NCBI GenBank assembly: GCA_022760435.1 | Contig: JALEFY010000036.1 | Coordinates: 1-56,740 of the forward strand | Direction: 5' to 3' | DNA from: Neomegalonema sp. | Lineage (GTDB): Bacteria; Pseudomonadota; Alphaproteobacteria; Rhodobacterales; Rhodobacteraceae | DNA: 56,740 nucleotides | Shown here: in pieces, positions 10,202 to 18,998 of the stretch | How the letters are laid out: each line of letters starts with the position of its first letter | Position numbering within the stretch: position 1 is the first letter of the stretch | Translations under genes and position numbers: made by a program | Notes under the pieces: model-generated | Database searches by the model: none | The model's input: only the letters and a program-made list of their open reading frames with translations | Told to the model about the DNA's origin: nothing

Positions 10202-10726
10202 GTGCGCGGACAATCCAAGATCATCCTGTTGGGCCAACCCGGCGTCGGCAAGACCTCTCTCTTCCGGCGCTTCTTGCATGATGAGTTTCGCGATGACTAT
10301 CACTCGACCCTCGGCGCAACACCCGAGCCCACCCGCCCGGGCTGGAGCACTGCGCCCGATCTGCAAGGCCACGGGTTGATGCTCTGGGATGTCGCGGGCG
10401 GCCTCGATGAGCCGCGCCTGCTCGAGCCTCGGATGCGCGGCGCCGCCGGAGCGGTTCTGGTGAGCGATCTGACCCGCCCGGCGACAATCGCCCCGCTCGC
10501 TGATTATGCGCAAAAGCTGCTGGCGCTCGAGCCGGCCTGCGCCTTGCTCTTCGTGCTGAACAAGGATGATCTGAGCGATGATCGCGCGCGCCAATCTCAG
10601 GAGATCGCCCGGCTCGCCGATGCGTTCGCCGCCGATCATCTGAGCACCAGCGCCCGTACCGGTCATAATGTGCTGAGCGCTTTTGAAGCCCTGGCGCGGG
10701 CGGTTCGCGCACAGGAAGAGAGCTGA
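10202..10726 (+). CDS. Ras-like small GTPase
   Basis: 174 residues, GTG start preceded by GAGGAG at 10191-10196. G1 is GQPGVGKTS (Lys17, Thr18). Switch I threonine is probably Thr36. G3 is WDVAGG (Asp63), G4 is NKDD (120-123) and G5 is STSAR. At the position of the catalytic glutamine of Ras (DxxGQ) there is Gly67, so intrinsic hydrolysis is predicted to be weak or partner-dependent. Small bacterial GTPases of this type (MglA and related families) work as polarity or regulatory switches. It sits between the Roadblock-like membrane protein and the PAS pseudo-kinase, and the next gene starts 15 bp later, suggesting one transcript and one pathway. The partner and output are inferred. Confidence 0.85.
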   Translation: MRGQSKIILLGQPGVGKTSLFRRFLHDEFRDDYHSTLGATPEPTRPGWSTAPDLQGHGLMLWDVAGGLDEPRLLEPRMRGAAGAVLVSDLTRPATIAPLADYAQKLLALEPACALLFVLNKDDLSDDRARQSQEIARLADAFAADHLSTSARTGHNVLSAFEALARAVRAQEES

Positions 10727-10741
10727 TGAGGAGAACCGATC

Positions 10742-11797
10742 ATGCCGCCCCTTGCGCCGTCTGAGGCCGATGCCTTCCTGCTCGATGCCCTCGGCGCCGC
10801 GCCGATGGCGGTGCTGGCGGTTGACCGCGATCTGGCGATCCTCGCCGAAAGTGGCGGATCTTATTATGGACTGACGCTGGACAAAGCGCTGGATGATGCG
10901 ATCCCCGCGCTCGCCGACTATCGCAGCGAGTTACCCCTGATCTGTGATGGCGAGGCACCCCCGCTTTTGCTTGAAGATCTGAACTTGCAGGGGCCCGGTG
11001 GCCAGGCACAGTGCCTCACCTTGCAGATCTCACGCGATGCGGCGCGCGGATTGCTGCGGGTCTTCGTGCTCGATGTCACCGATCAGGCCGAGCGCCAGCA
11101 AAAGGCGATCCAGCTTCAGAGCGAGGCGCAACTGGCACTCGAGCAAGCCGAGGCCGCAACAACGCGCACGCAATCCTTCGCCCGGGTCCTGGCTGATCTG
11201 TTCCGGTCGCCGCTTAGTATCATTGCCGGCAATCTCGACTTGCTCGATCAGGGCAAACTCAGCGCGGCGGGCCGCGCCGATCTGCTGCGGCAAACGCGGG
11301 TGCTGGAGGGCCGGGTGAGCGATTTTCTGTCGCTCGCTCAAGCCGATGAAGAGCCCACCGCGCTGAACTGCGACTGGCACGAGGACGAGGCACTGATCAC
11401 CGCCCTGCAATCGGCGCTGGATGCGGCCGATGCTCACTGGGCAAACGAAACAGCGCCCGCCGCAAGCACGCGCAGCCGCCTTGATATCGACCTGAGCGCG
11501 CTGGTGCCGCCGCTCACCCGGCTCGCGCTGTCGATGGCGGAATGGAGCAGCGATGATGCCTGTCTCGCGCTAAGCCCGCAGCTCGATCGCGAGGAATGGG
11601 CGCTTGCGATCACATCCGAACCGCCGCTGCACTGCGAGACGGCGCATCTGTCTCTCTCGCTCGACAATGCCAAGCGCGCCTTTGCTGCTCATGGCGGGCG
11701 CTGCGAGCTCATCCATGATGAGCAAGGCCGGGTGCGCAGCGCATTGTGCCGCTTGCCTGCCAGCCGGGTGCGCACCAACGCGGAGCAGACCGTATGA
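10742..11797 (+). CDS. PAS-containing pseudo-histidine kinase
   Basis: 351 residues. Residues about 12-115 look like a PAS sensor (FLLDALGAAPMAVLAVDRD), followed by a coiled coil (about 118-150) and a DHp-like helix. At the position of the phosphorylated histidine (HELRTPL in active kinases) the sequence is DLFRSPL, with Asp152 in place of His. The C-terminal part resembles a decayed HATPase domain: the end (AFAAHGGRCELIHDEQG) is recognisable, but the N box and the GLGL glycines are missing. No transmembrane segment is seen, so it is cytosolic. The gene overlaps the sigma54 activator by ATGA, implying coupled translation. It is probably a sensor or scaffold rather than a kinase. Confidence 0.75.
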   Translation: MPPLAPSEADAFLLDALGAAPMAVLAVDRDLAILAESGGSYYGLTLDKALDDAIPALADYRSELPLICDGEAPPLLLEDLNLQGPGGQAQCLTLQISRDAARGLLRVFVLDVTDQAERQQKAIQLQSEAQLALEQAEAATTRTQSFARVLADLFRSPLSIIAGNLDLLDQGKLSAAGRADLLRQTRVLEGRVSDFLSLAQADEEPTALNCDWHEDEALITALQSALDAADAHWANETAPAASTRSRLDIDLSALVPPLTRLALSMAEWSSDDACLALSPQLDREEWALAITSEPPLHCETAHLSLSLDNAKRAFAAHGGRCELIHDEQGRVRSALCRLPASRVRTNAEQTV

Positions 11798-13356
11798 GCC
11801 CGGAGCAACGCGTGATCATGCTGGTCGAGCGCGACCCGGCGCTGGCGCGCACCTATGCGTCTTTTCTGAGCGCGCAGCCGCTGCCGGTGATGCAGGTCGA
11901 CGATCTCGCCGCGCTCTCGCGCCAACTGGAGAGCACAGCGGCGGCAGCGGTGATCGTGGATCTGCACACGACCGATCTGCAAGAGAGCCAGCAAGCGCAA
12001 ACCTTCAGCGCCATCGCCGCCGCAGCCCCGCTCATCGCAATCTGCGCCGATGGCTCGGTGACCAATGCCGTGCAGGCGATCCGGCTCGGGGCAAAGGATT
12101 ATCTGCCCAAGCCCTTTCAGCAAACGCGCCTGATCGAGACCCTGGAACGGGCGATCGCGCAGAACCAGACATCGGTACCGCCAGCCGCTCCCTGCGCTGC
12201 CAAGCCCCTCAGTGATGAGAGCGGCCCGGATGAGAGCGGCCCTCTCGCTGGCTTTGTGGGACGCTCTGAGGCGATGCAGTCCGTCTATCGCGAGATCGCG
12301 CAGAGTGCACCCTCGAGCGCCAGTGTCTTCATCATCGGTGAAAGCGGGACCGGCAAGGAAGTGGCGGCCAAGGCCATTCATGAGCTGTCTGCGAGGGCAC
12401 AAGGCCCCTTCATCTCACTCAACTGCGCCGCGATCCCGACGGAGCTGATGGAGAGCGAGATCTTCGGCCATGTGCGCGGTGCCTTTACCGGCGCCACAGA
12501 AGACCGGATCGGCGCGGCGGGGCTGGCGCGCGGTGGCACCTTGTTTCTCGACGAACTTTGCGAGATGCCCCTGCCCTTGCAAGCAAAGCTGCTTCGCTTC
12601 GTGCAGGATGGCTCTTTCACCCCGCTCGGCCGCTCGAAGCAGGAGCAGGCGGATGTGCGCTTTGTCTGCGCGACCAATCGCGACCCGGTCGAGGAGGTCG
12701 CGGCGGGGCGGTTCCGTCAGGATCTCTATTATCGCCTGCATGTGCTGCCGATCCGCATGCCGCCCTTGCGCGAGCGCGGCGGGGATGCGGTCCTGCTCGC
12801 CGAACATTTCCTGCACCATTTTGCCCGGCAAGAAGGCAAGGGCTTTGCCAAACTGTCGCGTGAGACGGGCCGGATGATCGCCAATGCGCCCTGGCCCGGC
12901 AATGTGCGCCAGTTACAAAACGCGATCCATGCGGCGGTCGTGCGCCATGAGGGCTCGGTGCTGGAGCCAGAAATGCTCGAGCCCACGATGATCGAGCCAA
13001 CGATGATCGAGGCGTCGATGATCGGGGCGGCAATGACCGAGCCAGCGCCGGTTCTCGCAAAGGCGTCGACAAAGCCCGGCACCAATGGCGCGCATCCCGA
13101 ACCCGATCTGCCACTCTCCGAACTGGCCCGGCACATCCGTCCCTTGGCCCAGATCGAGCGCGAAATGATCGAGAGCGCGGTGCGTCTGTGTGGCGGCGAT
13201 GTGCGCAAGGCGGCGGTGCTGCTCGAGATTTCCCCGGCCACGATCTACCGTAAGCAAAAAAGCTGGGAGGCCAGGAGCACCGCTCCTGCTCCTGTCTCTG
13301 CCTCTGCCCCCGACGCGGCACCCGGACCCGCCCCATCGCATTCAACGGCGCCTTAA
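11794..13356 (+). CDS. Sigma54-dependent response regulator, NtrC family, with degenerate receiver
   Basis: 520 residues, started at 11794 where ATGA couples it to the preceding gene. The receiver domain (1-125) keeps Asp56 and Lys106. The acidic pair reads E12-R13-D14 with Arg in the second position, and the switch Thr/Ser is Cys84. The AAA+ domain is complete: GESGTGKE Walker A, GAFTGA sigma54-contact loop, LFLDELCEM Walker B and WPGNVRQL sensor II. A Fis-type helix-turn-helix (GGDVRKAAVLLEISPATIYR) lies near the C-terminus. A linker of 5-residue repeats joins the AAA+ and DNA-binding parts. Expected role: ATP-driven activation of sigma54 promoters. Its control by phosphorylation is doubtful. 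Confidence 0.92.
   Translation: MSPEQRVIMLVERDPALARTYASFLSAQPLPVMQVDDLAALSRQLESTAAAAVIVDLHTTDLQESQQAQTFSAIAAAAPLIAICADGSVTNAVQAIRLGAKDYLPKPFQQTRLIETLERAIAQNQTSVPPAAPCAAKPLSDESGPDESGPLAGFVGRSEAMQSVYREIAQSAPSSASVFIIGESGTGKEVAAKAIHELSARAQGPFISLNCAAIPTELMESEIFGHVRGAFTGATEDRIGAAGLARGGTLFLDELCEMPLPLQAKLLRFVQDGSFTPLGRSKQEQADVRFVCATNRDPVEEVAAGRFRQDLYYRLHVLPIRMPPLRERGGDAVLLAEHFLHHFARQEGKGFAKLSRETGRMIANAPWPGNVRQLQNAIHAAVVRHEGSVLEPEMLEPTMIEPTMIEASMIGAAMTEPAPVLAKASTKPGTNGAHPEPDLPLSELARHIRPLAQIEREMIESAVRLCGGDVRKAAVLLEISPATIYRKQKSWEARSTAPAPVSASAPDAAPGPAPSHSTAP
12973..13047 (+). repeat. 15-bp tandem repeat inside the activator linker
   Basis: Five 15-bp units in frame (12973, 12988, 13003, 13018, 13033) encode MLEPT, MIEPT, MIEAS, MIGAA and MTEPA. 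The period is a multiple of three, so unit gain or loss would change linker length without a frameshift. Confidence 0.85.
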
Positions 13357-13443
13357 GAAAGCTTTGTTACCCTCTGCTGGAGATGATGCTGTGAGCCGAT
13401 TGGCTCGCGGCCATGATGCAACGGCGAGCAGACGGGCAGTTTC

Positions 13444-15348
13444 ATGGGTCAGAGTAGCGAATTCACCGCGCAGTTTACCGACCGGATCGAGCCGGCGCTC
13501 TATCTGACGCCGGATCATTTTGCTGCCATCGACGGGTTGATGACGCAGATCGGCGCCGGGACCGGCATCACGACGCTTTGCGGCCCGTTCGGCGCAGGCA
13601 AGACCACACTCATGCGCAAGGTCATCGCCGATATGCCCGGCAATGAGCAGACCAGCGGGCGCTATGGGATCGCGCTTCCCGACCCGAGCATGACTTTCTC
13701 ACAAGTAGTGAGCTTTCTGCATGACACGCTCGGCGCTGCCGATGCCGCCCAGGAAGCGGGCTCGAAGGTCGAAGCCCTGCGCCAACGGCTTTTCCAGCTC
13801 GCAAGCGCTGGCGAGCGGGTGGTGCTGTTCGTCGATCGGGCCGAAGCACTCTCGCCGAGCCTGACCGAGCGCATCCCGCGCTTGCCGAAGATCGGCGTCA
13901 TGCCGGATGGCTCGCCGGTTGGCATTCAGGTGGTGCTGGTTGGCGATACCAGCTTTCAGGCGCGTCTGGACGCGGGCACTGACAAGGTGATGAGCGCGAT
14001 CGCTGCGCAGGCCGCATCCTTCAAGCTGCGCTATTTCAACGAGCGCGAAGTATCGCTCTATCTCGACAGCACCTTGCGCGACGTGCTCACCTGCGAGGAT
14101 GGTCTGCCGGTGGAGGTGACCAACCGCATCGCGCAAGACACGCTCGGCTGCCCGCATCTGCTTCAGCCGCTGGCGGTTCAGATGCAAGCGATCCTGCGCG
14201 CTGATCCGGATCGGCCCATCGATCATCGCCTGATCGCCGAGATCTGGCAGCGCGAGGGCCTCGATCAGATCCGTGCGCAATTGGACGAGAATGACTGGGT
14301 GCCAGCGGTTGAAGAACTGCTCGATCTCGGTGTGCGGCCCGAAAGCATCGCCATCGAGATGGCGGAGGGCCCAGCCACGGCGATGGATAGCGCCCTGGCC
14401 CATGGCGATATGCCCCCCGCGCCGAGCCGCTTCACCCAGATTTCGACCGCGCTCAGTGATCTGGCGCAAGCATTTGGCGATCGGTCGCTGCGCGCGGAGA
14501 CCCCGACACCCTCTTCGCAGCGCCGCAAGATCCGCACTGTACGCGCCGGTCGTTTTGACAGGATCGGCAACAGCATCCCGCGCATCGGCCTGGGGCTGAC
14601 TGCGCTGGTCTTTGTCGGCATCGCCTACCCGGTGCTTGATGAGCTTGCCCGCTCGCGGCTGACCGAGGTGGTCGACACCGTCGAGAGCGCAAGCGAGATC
14701 GCGCTGCCGGGCGTCGGACTGGACAATCTCGATGTCGATGCGGCGAATGACGCTCTGGCCGAGGCCGTGAGCGCAACCGGCAATGCTGCTGGTGCCTCTG
14801 CCGCGCAGCTCGATGAGACTGTGACGAAAACCTACGCCACCCATCGCGATGACCTCCTGGATGCGGTTGATGGCGCGATTTCGGTCACCGAAGATGCCGT
14901 CAGCGGCGTCGCCGATAGCACGCTGGCTCCCACATGGCTGCGCGAGACCCTCGACGATACCGCGAAGGACCTGCGCGAGACCCGCGACACGCTGGCGATC
15001 TCGCGCGCAATGGAGCAGCAGGCGAAAAACCGCACTCCCGAACAGGAGGCGCAGGAACTCGAGCGCCGCGCCGCGCTGCAAAACGCCCAGATTGCCGATT
15101 ATCTCGATCAGGCCGCCGCTCATATCGAGGCAGAGCGCCTCACCCAGCCCAAGGATCTCAACGCCTACGATACCTATCTGCGCGTGCTGATGATGGATCC
15201 GGGCAACGCCGCGGCAAGTGCCGGGATTGATAAATTGGTCCAGATCTATGAGGCCAAGGCCGATGCAGCGCTCGATCGGAAACGTTATGAGGACTTTCAT
15301 CGCATGAATCACTTGATCCAGCGACTGATTGAGCGCAGATCCTTGTAA
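13444..15348 (+). CDS. Membrane-anchored ExeA/MshM-like AAA ATPase
   Basis: 634 residues. The N-terminal 280 residues are an ExeA-type AAA module: LYLTPDHFAAIDGLM opening, Walker A GPFGAGKT (47-54), Walker B VVLFVDRAEAL, then a C-terminal lid (CPHLLQPLAVQMQAIL). A transmembrane helix is at about 378-400 (RIGLGLTALVFVGIAYPVL). The remaining 230 residues are helical and probably periplasmic, with a repeat-like end (NAYDTYLRVLMMDPGNAAASAG) reminiscent of TPR. Such ATPases assist secretin or pilus assembly and bind peptidoglycan in GspA/MshM systems. No secretin or pilin gene is present here. It starts 87 bp after the sigma54 activator and may be its target or its partner; that is inference. Confidence 0.8.
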   Translation: MGQSSEFTAQFTDRIEPALYLTPDHFAAIDGLMTQIGAGTGITTLCGPFGAGKTTLMRKVIADMPGNEQTSGRYGIALPDPSMTFSQVVSFLHDTLGAADAAQEAGSKVEALRQRLFQLASAGERVVLFVDRAEALSPSLTERIPRLPKIGVMPDGSPVGIQVVLVGDTSFQARLDAGTDKVMSAIAAQAASFKLRYFNEREVSLYLDSTLRDVLTCEDGLPVEVTNRIAQDTLGCPHLLQPLAVQMQAILRADPDRPIDHRLIAEIWQREGLDQIRAQLDENDWVPAVEELLDLGVRPESIAIEMAEGPATAMDSALAHGDMPPAPSRFTQISTALSDLAQAFGDRSLRAETPTPSSQRRKIRTVRAGRFDRIGNSIPRIGLGLTALVFVGIAYPVLDELARSRLTEVVDTVESASEIALPGVGLDNLDVDAANDALAEAVSATGNAAGASAAQLDETVTKTYATHRDDLLDAVDGAISVTEDAVSGVADSTLAPTWLRETLDDTAKDLRETRDTLAISRAMEQQAKNRTPEQEAQELERRAALQNAQIADYLDQAAAHIEAERLTQPKDLNAYDTYLRVLMMDPGNAAASAGIDKLVQIYEAKADAALDRKRYEDFHRMNHLIQRLIERRSL

Positions 15349-15417
15349 CAGGAAGGGGAAAGACGATTCGTTCGGGGCGGGGGCTGAGAATGCCCGTTCG
15401 TTCCGATAAGGGGGAAT

Positions 15418-16365
15418 ATGCGCCAGGACGCGCGAAAATCGTCAGATCCCGACGCAACCGATCCGAACTCTCAGCAGGATCGCGCGAACGGACAGGCCCC
15501 GGGGGCGCAACCTGAGTTCTTCGCACAATCGGCGCAGGATTCCGGACAAAACAAACCTGCGCCCAACCAGCACTCGCACCCAAGAGATACCGGCCGCCCC
15601 AAAAAGGTGCGCACACGCCGGGTGCAGAGCAAGGGCGCCGATCCCGATCAGTTGCGCCTAAACCTCGATCCCCCGCCTGCCGCCCGGCGCGAAGAGCTGG
15701 CGTTCTTCGTGAGCGAGAGTAACGAATATGCCGTCCATCTGCTCTCGGATCCGGGGCAATGGCCGCGCCGGACCTGCCTGCTTCTGGGGCCACTGGGCGC
15801 TGGCAAATCCCTGCTGCTGCAATCCATTGCGCCCGATGCCTATCGCATCCAGCCCGAAGAGTGCCGGGACGGATTGCCCCCCCTTGAGCCCTTGCATGCC
15901 GGGGCCGTCCTTTTTTTTGAGGATGTCGATCTGGCGCTTGCCAATGGTCAGAACAAGCAGATAGAAACGGCGCTCTTTCACCTTCTCAACCGCGTGAATG
16001 AAGAAGCGGCCCTGCTGATCATGACCGCGCAAACGGCGCCAGCCACCTGGCGCCTGCGGATGCCGGACCTGGTCTCGCGCCTGATCTCGCTGCCGACCGC
16101 ACAGCTTTATGCGCCAGATCCGGACCTGCTCGCGGCGATCCTGCGCGATCAGCTCGATGCCCATGGCACGCCTTTGCTCGAAGGCGTCATCGAGAACCTG
16201 GCCGAGCAAATGCCGCGCTCGCAGCCGCTGGCCATCGCCCTCGCCAAGCAATTGCAGGAGCGTTGGCAGGTGACGAGGCGGCCGATCGATCTTCAAACGG
16301 CACTCGAATTACTTAAATCCGCCTCATCCGCGCGGCCAGATGGGGCGAGTGATAACATCTCGTAA
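15418..16365 (+). CDS. hdaA: DnaA-related regulator of replication initiation (HdaA)
   Basis: 315 residues. The core resembles DnaA domain III without the DNA-binding domain IV. Walker A is GPLGAGKS and Walker B is AVLFFEDVDLA. Gln78 begins DQLRLNL, matching the sliding-clamp-binding QLxLxL motif of Hda proteins. Hda with the clamp stimulates ATP hydrolysis by DnaA to prevent re-initiation. The motif normally lies at the extreme N-terminus; here about 75 polar residues precede it, so a GTG start nearer the motif (residues 62 or 67) is possible. The order hdaA-ppk-ppx is common in alphaproteobacteria and supports the call. Confidence 0.87.
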   Translation: MRQDARKSSDPDATDPNSQQDRANGQAPGAQPEFFAQSAQDSGQNKPAPNQHSHPRDTGRPKKVRTRRVQSKGADPDQLRLNLDPPPAARREELAFFVSESNEYAVHLLSDPGQWPRRTCLLLGPLGAGKSLLLQSIAPDAYRIQPEECRDGLPPLEPLHAGAVLFFEDVDLALANGQNKQIETALFHLLNRVNEEAALLIMTAQTAPATWRLRMPDLVSRLISLPTAQLYAPDPDLLAAILRDQLDAHGTPLLEGVIENLAEQMPRSQPLAIALAKQLQERWQVTRRPIDLQTALELLKSASSARPDGASDNIS

Positions 16366-16511
16366 CGAAGTTGCGTTATCGCTTTGTCAAATGGCCTGCT
16401 GAGCCAGACCCCAGTCAGCCAAGGTCAGCTCCATCAAGGGGCCCAAAGCCGTTCAAAAACTTTGCGTCGCCGACCCGCTTGCGGCGACCTTCATACAGGT
16501 AAGACATCACA

Positions 16512-18764
16512 ATGCGCGCCGATTTTCTCAATCACCCCGTTTCAGCCAGTCATGTGCATCCGGATCTGAACATCGACCCGGAAAGCCCGGAGCGGTTCTT
16601 CAATCGCGAATTGTCCTGGCTGGCTTTCAACTGGCGGGTGCTTGAGGAAGCGCAGAACGAGCAACATCCCCTGATGGAGCGGGTGCGGTTCCTGTCGATC
16701 TCGGCGAGCAATCTCGACGAATTCTTCATGGTTCGTCTCGCCGGTTTCCGCTCGCTGGTCATGCAAGGCATCAGCCGCACCAATATCGATGGCCGCAGCC
16801 CGAACCAGCAACTGCGCGAGATGGATGCAGACGCAAGGGCCCTGCTCGCCAAACAGCAGGAACTCTGGCAAAGCCTGCGCGCCGAACTGAAGCGGCAAGG
16901 CGTTGAGATTCTGGAAGCCAAGCGCCTGACCAAGGCTGATCGCACCTGGCTTGACAGTCATTTCCTGAGCCAGGTCTTCCCCGTGCTCACCCCGATGGCG
17001 ATCGACCCGGCGCATCCGTTCCCCTTCCTGCCCAACAAGGGCTATGCGCTCGCGCTGCAATTGCGCTCCAAGGCCGAGAATGAGGTGATGGACGCCCTGA
17101 TCCCGATCCCGGCCCAGGTCAACCGCTTCATCGAACTGCCGACCGATGCCGAATTGGGGCCCGACATACCCAAGCTGCGCTTTTGCACTCTTGAGACTCT
17201 GGTCGAGCTCTATCTTGACCGGATCTTCCCCGGCTACACCATCGAGGCAAAGACCAGCTTTCGGGTTGTGCGCGACAGCGATATCGAGATCGAGGAAGAG
17301 GCTGAAGACCTCGTGGCGATGTTCGAGAGCGCGCTCAAGCGGCGGCGGCGAGGTCAGGTCGTGCGGATGCAGATCGAGGCAGGCTCGCCCAAAAAGCTGC
17401 GTAAGCGCCTCGCGCGGCTGCTCGATCTCAATGACGAAAGCGAGATCATCGATATTGACGGGCTGATCGCGCTCAACGATGTCAGCCAGCTCATCAACAG
17501 CGATGCGCGCCCGGATCTGTGCTGGGAAACCTACACCCCGCGCATGCCCGAGCGGCTGCGCGATCATTCCGGCGATGTCTTTGCCGCGATTGCTGAAAAG
17601 GACATGCTGCTCCACCATCCTTATGAGAGCTTCGATGTCGTCGTGCGCTTCTTGCAGCAGGCGGCGCAGGACCCTGACGTGGTCGCGATCCGGCAGACAC
17701 TCTATCGCACCTCGAAGGAAAGCCCGATCGTCGCCGCCCTGGTGGAGGCCGCAGAAGCAGGCAAGCAGGTGACGGCGCTGGTCGAGCTGAAGGCCCGTTT
17801 CGATGAGGCGGCCAATATCGCGCTCGCCAAACGGCTCGAGCGGGCCGGGGCTCAGGTGATCTACGGTTTCACCAATCTCAAGACCCATGCCAAGATGTCG
17901 TCAGTCGTTCGGCGGGAAGGCAAGGAACTGGTGACCTATAGCCACTTTGGCACCGGCAATTACCACCCGATCACCGCGAAGATCTACACCGACCTCTCGC
18001 TCTTTACCTGGGATCGCTCGCTTGGGCGTGATGTCACCCGCCTTTTCAACTATGTCTCGAGCTATTCCGAACAACAAATGGAGCAGATCGCCTATAGTCC
18101 GGTGACCTGCAAGAGCACACTGATCGAATGTCTTGAGATCGAAAAGGAAAACGCGCAGGCAGGCAAGCCGGCGCAGGTCTGGGCGAAGATGAATTCGATC
18201 TTCGAGCCCGAAGTGATCGACGCGCTTTACGCCGCCAGTCAGGCGGGGGTCCAGATCGACTTGATCGTGCGCGGCATCTGCGGCCTGCGCCCCGGGGTGA
18301 AGGGTCTGTCGGAGAATATCCGCGTAAAATCGGTGGTCGGCCGCTTCCTGGAACACTCGCGAATCGTCTGCTTTGCCAATGGTGAGGCCCTGCCCAGCAG
18401 CAAGGCGAAGGTCTTCATCTCTTCGGCGGACTGGATGGACCGCAACCTGAACCGCCGGGTCGAGACCATGGTCCCGATCAAGAACGAGACCGTCCGCGCG
18501 CAGGTTCTGGAACAGGTCATGGCGGCCAATCTGATGGATGAGGCGCAATCCTGGGTCCTGCAAGCCGATGGCTCTTATGTGCGTGCAACCCCGCCTGATC
18601 CGGATACCGCCTTCAATCTGCATCATTTCTTCATGGAGTACCCATCGCTCTCGGGGCGTGGCAGCCATGGCACCGATGATGCGCCGCGCCTGCTGCCGGT
18701 CAGTGCGGAGATGCTCAGAGCCGAGCAAGAGACCAACACATCCGATGTGGCGGCGGCTGAATAA
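16512..18764 (+). CDS. ppk: Polyphosphate kinase 1
   Basis: 750 residues, the usual PPK1 length. It reversibly transfers the gamma phosphate of ATP onto polyphosphate. The N-terminus FFNRELSWLAFNWRVLEEA and ASNLDEFFMVRLAGF are diagnostic. Two active-site histidines are visible: His459 (NLKTHAKMS), the likely autophosphorylation site, and His615 (FLEHSRI). HFGTGNYHPITAKIYTDL is also conserved. The start at 16512 has only a weak AGGT site. It lies between hdaA and ppx, with 146 bp and 234 bp spacers, so each may have its own promoter. The ppk-ppx pairing implies joint control of polyphosphate level. Confidence 0.96.
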   Translation: MRADFLNHPVSASHVHPDLNIDPESPERFFNRELSWLAFNWRVLEEAQNEQHPLMERVRFLSISASNLDEFFMVRLAGFRSLVMQGISRTNIDGRSPNQQLREMDADARALLAKQQELWQSLRAELKRQGVEILEAKRLTKADRTWLDSHFLSQVFPVLTPMAIDPAHPFPFLPNKGYALALQLRSKAENEVMDALIPIPAQVNRFIELPTDAELGPDIPKLRFCTLETLVELYLDRIFPGYTIEAKTSFRVVRDSDIEIEEEAEDLVAMFESALKRRRRGQVVRMQIEAGSPKKLRKRLARLLDLNDESEIIDIDGLIALNDVSQLINSDARPDLCWETYTPRMPERLRDHSGDVFAAIAEKDMLLHHPYESFDVVVRFLQQAAQDPDVVAIRQTLYRTSKESPIVAALVEAAEAGKQVTALVELKARFDEAANIALAKRLERAGAQVIYGFTNLKTHAKMSSVVRREGKELVTYSHFGTGNYHPITAKIYTDLSLFTWDRSLGRDVTRLFNYVSSYSEQQMEQIAYSPVTCKSTLIECLEIEKENAQAGKPAQVWAKMNSIFEPEVIDALYAASQAGVQIDLIVRGICGLRPGVKGLSENIRVKSVVGRFLEHSRIVCFANGEALPSSKAKVFISSADWMDRNLNRRVETMVPIKNETVRAQVLEQVMAANLMDEAQSWVLQADGSYVRATPPDPDTAFNLHHFFMEYPSLSGRGSHGTDDAPRLLPVSAEMLRAEQETNTSDVAAAE

Positions 18765-18998
18765 GCACGCCCAGAGCAAAGCCACGCTCCCGATCCTGCG
18801 CAAGATCAAGCCGCAGGATCGGACGCGAAAGCGCAATCCACTCTTCCTGATCGAGCCTGAACCCGCGTGCAATCTTGTCGCGCCGACCGCGTCAGAGCGC
18901 TCGTTGCAAGGGAGTGTCTTGACCGCAAGCGCCGCGCCCGCCATCAACCACGCAATTGGCGTCGGGGGGGGCGTTGCCTGACGAGCAAAGGCGAGTGG

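Noticed and set aside
13411-13432. TTGGCTCG-like sequence upstream of the ExeA-like gene as a sigma54 promoter
   Set aside because: The GC element is not at the required distance from GG, so it does not fit the -24/-12 consensus.
13699-15312. 537-codon frame opposite the ExeA-like gene
   Set aside because: Shadow frame without motifs; the sense gene has clear Walker motifs and a membrane helix.
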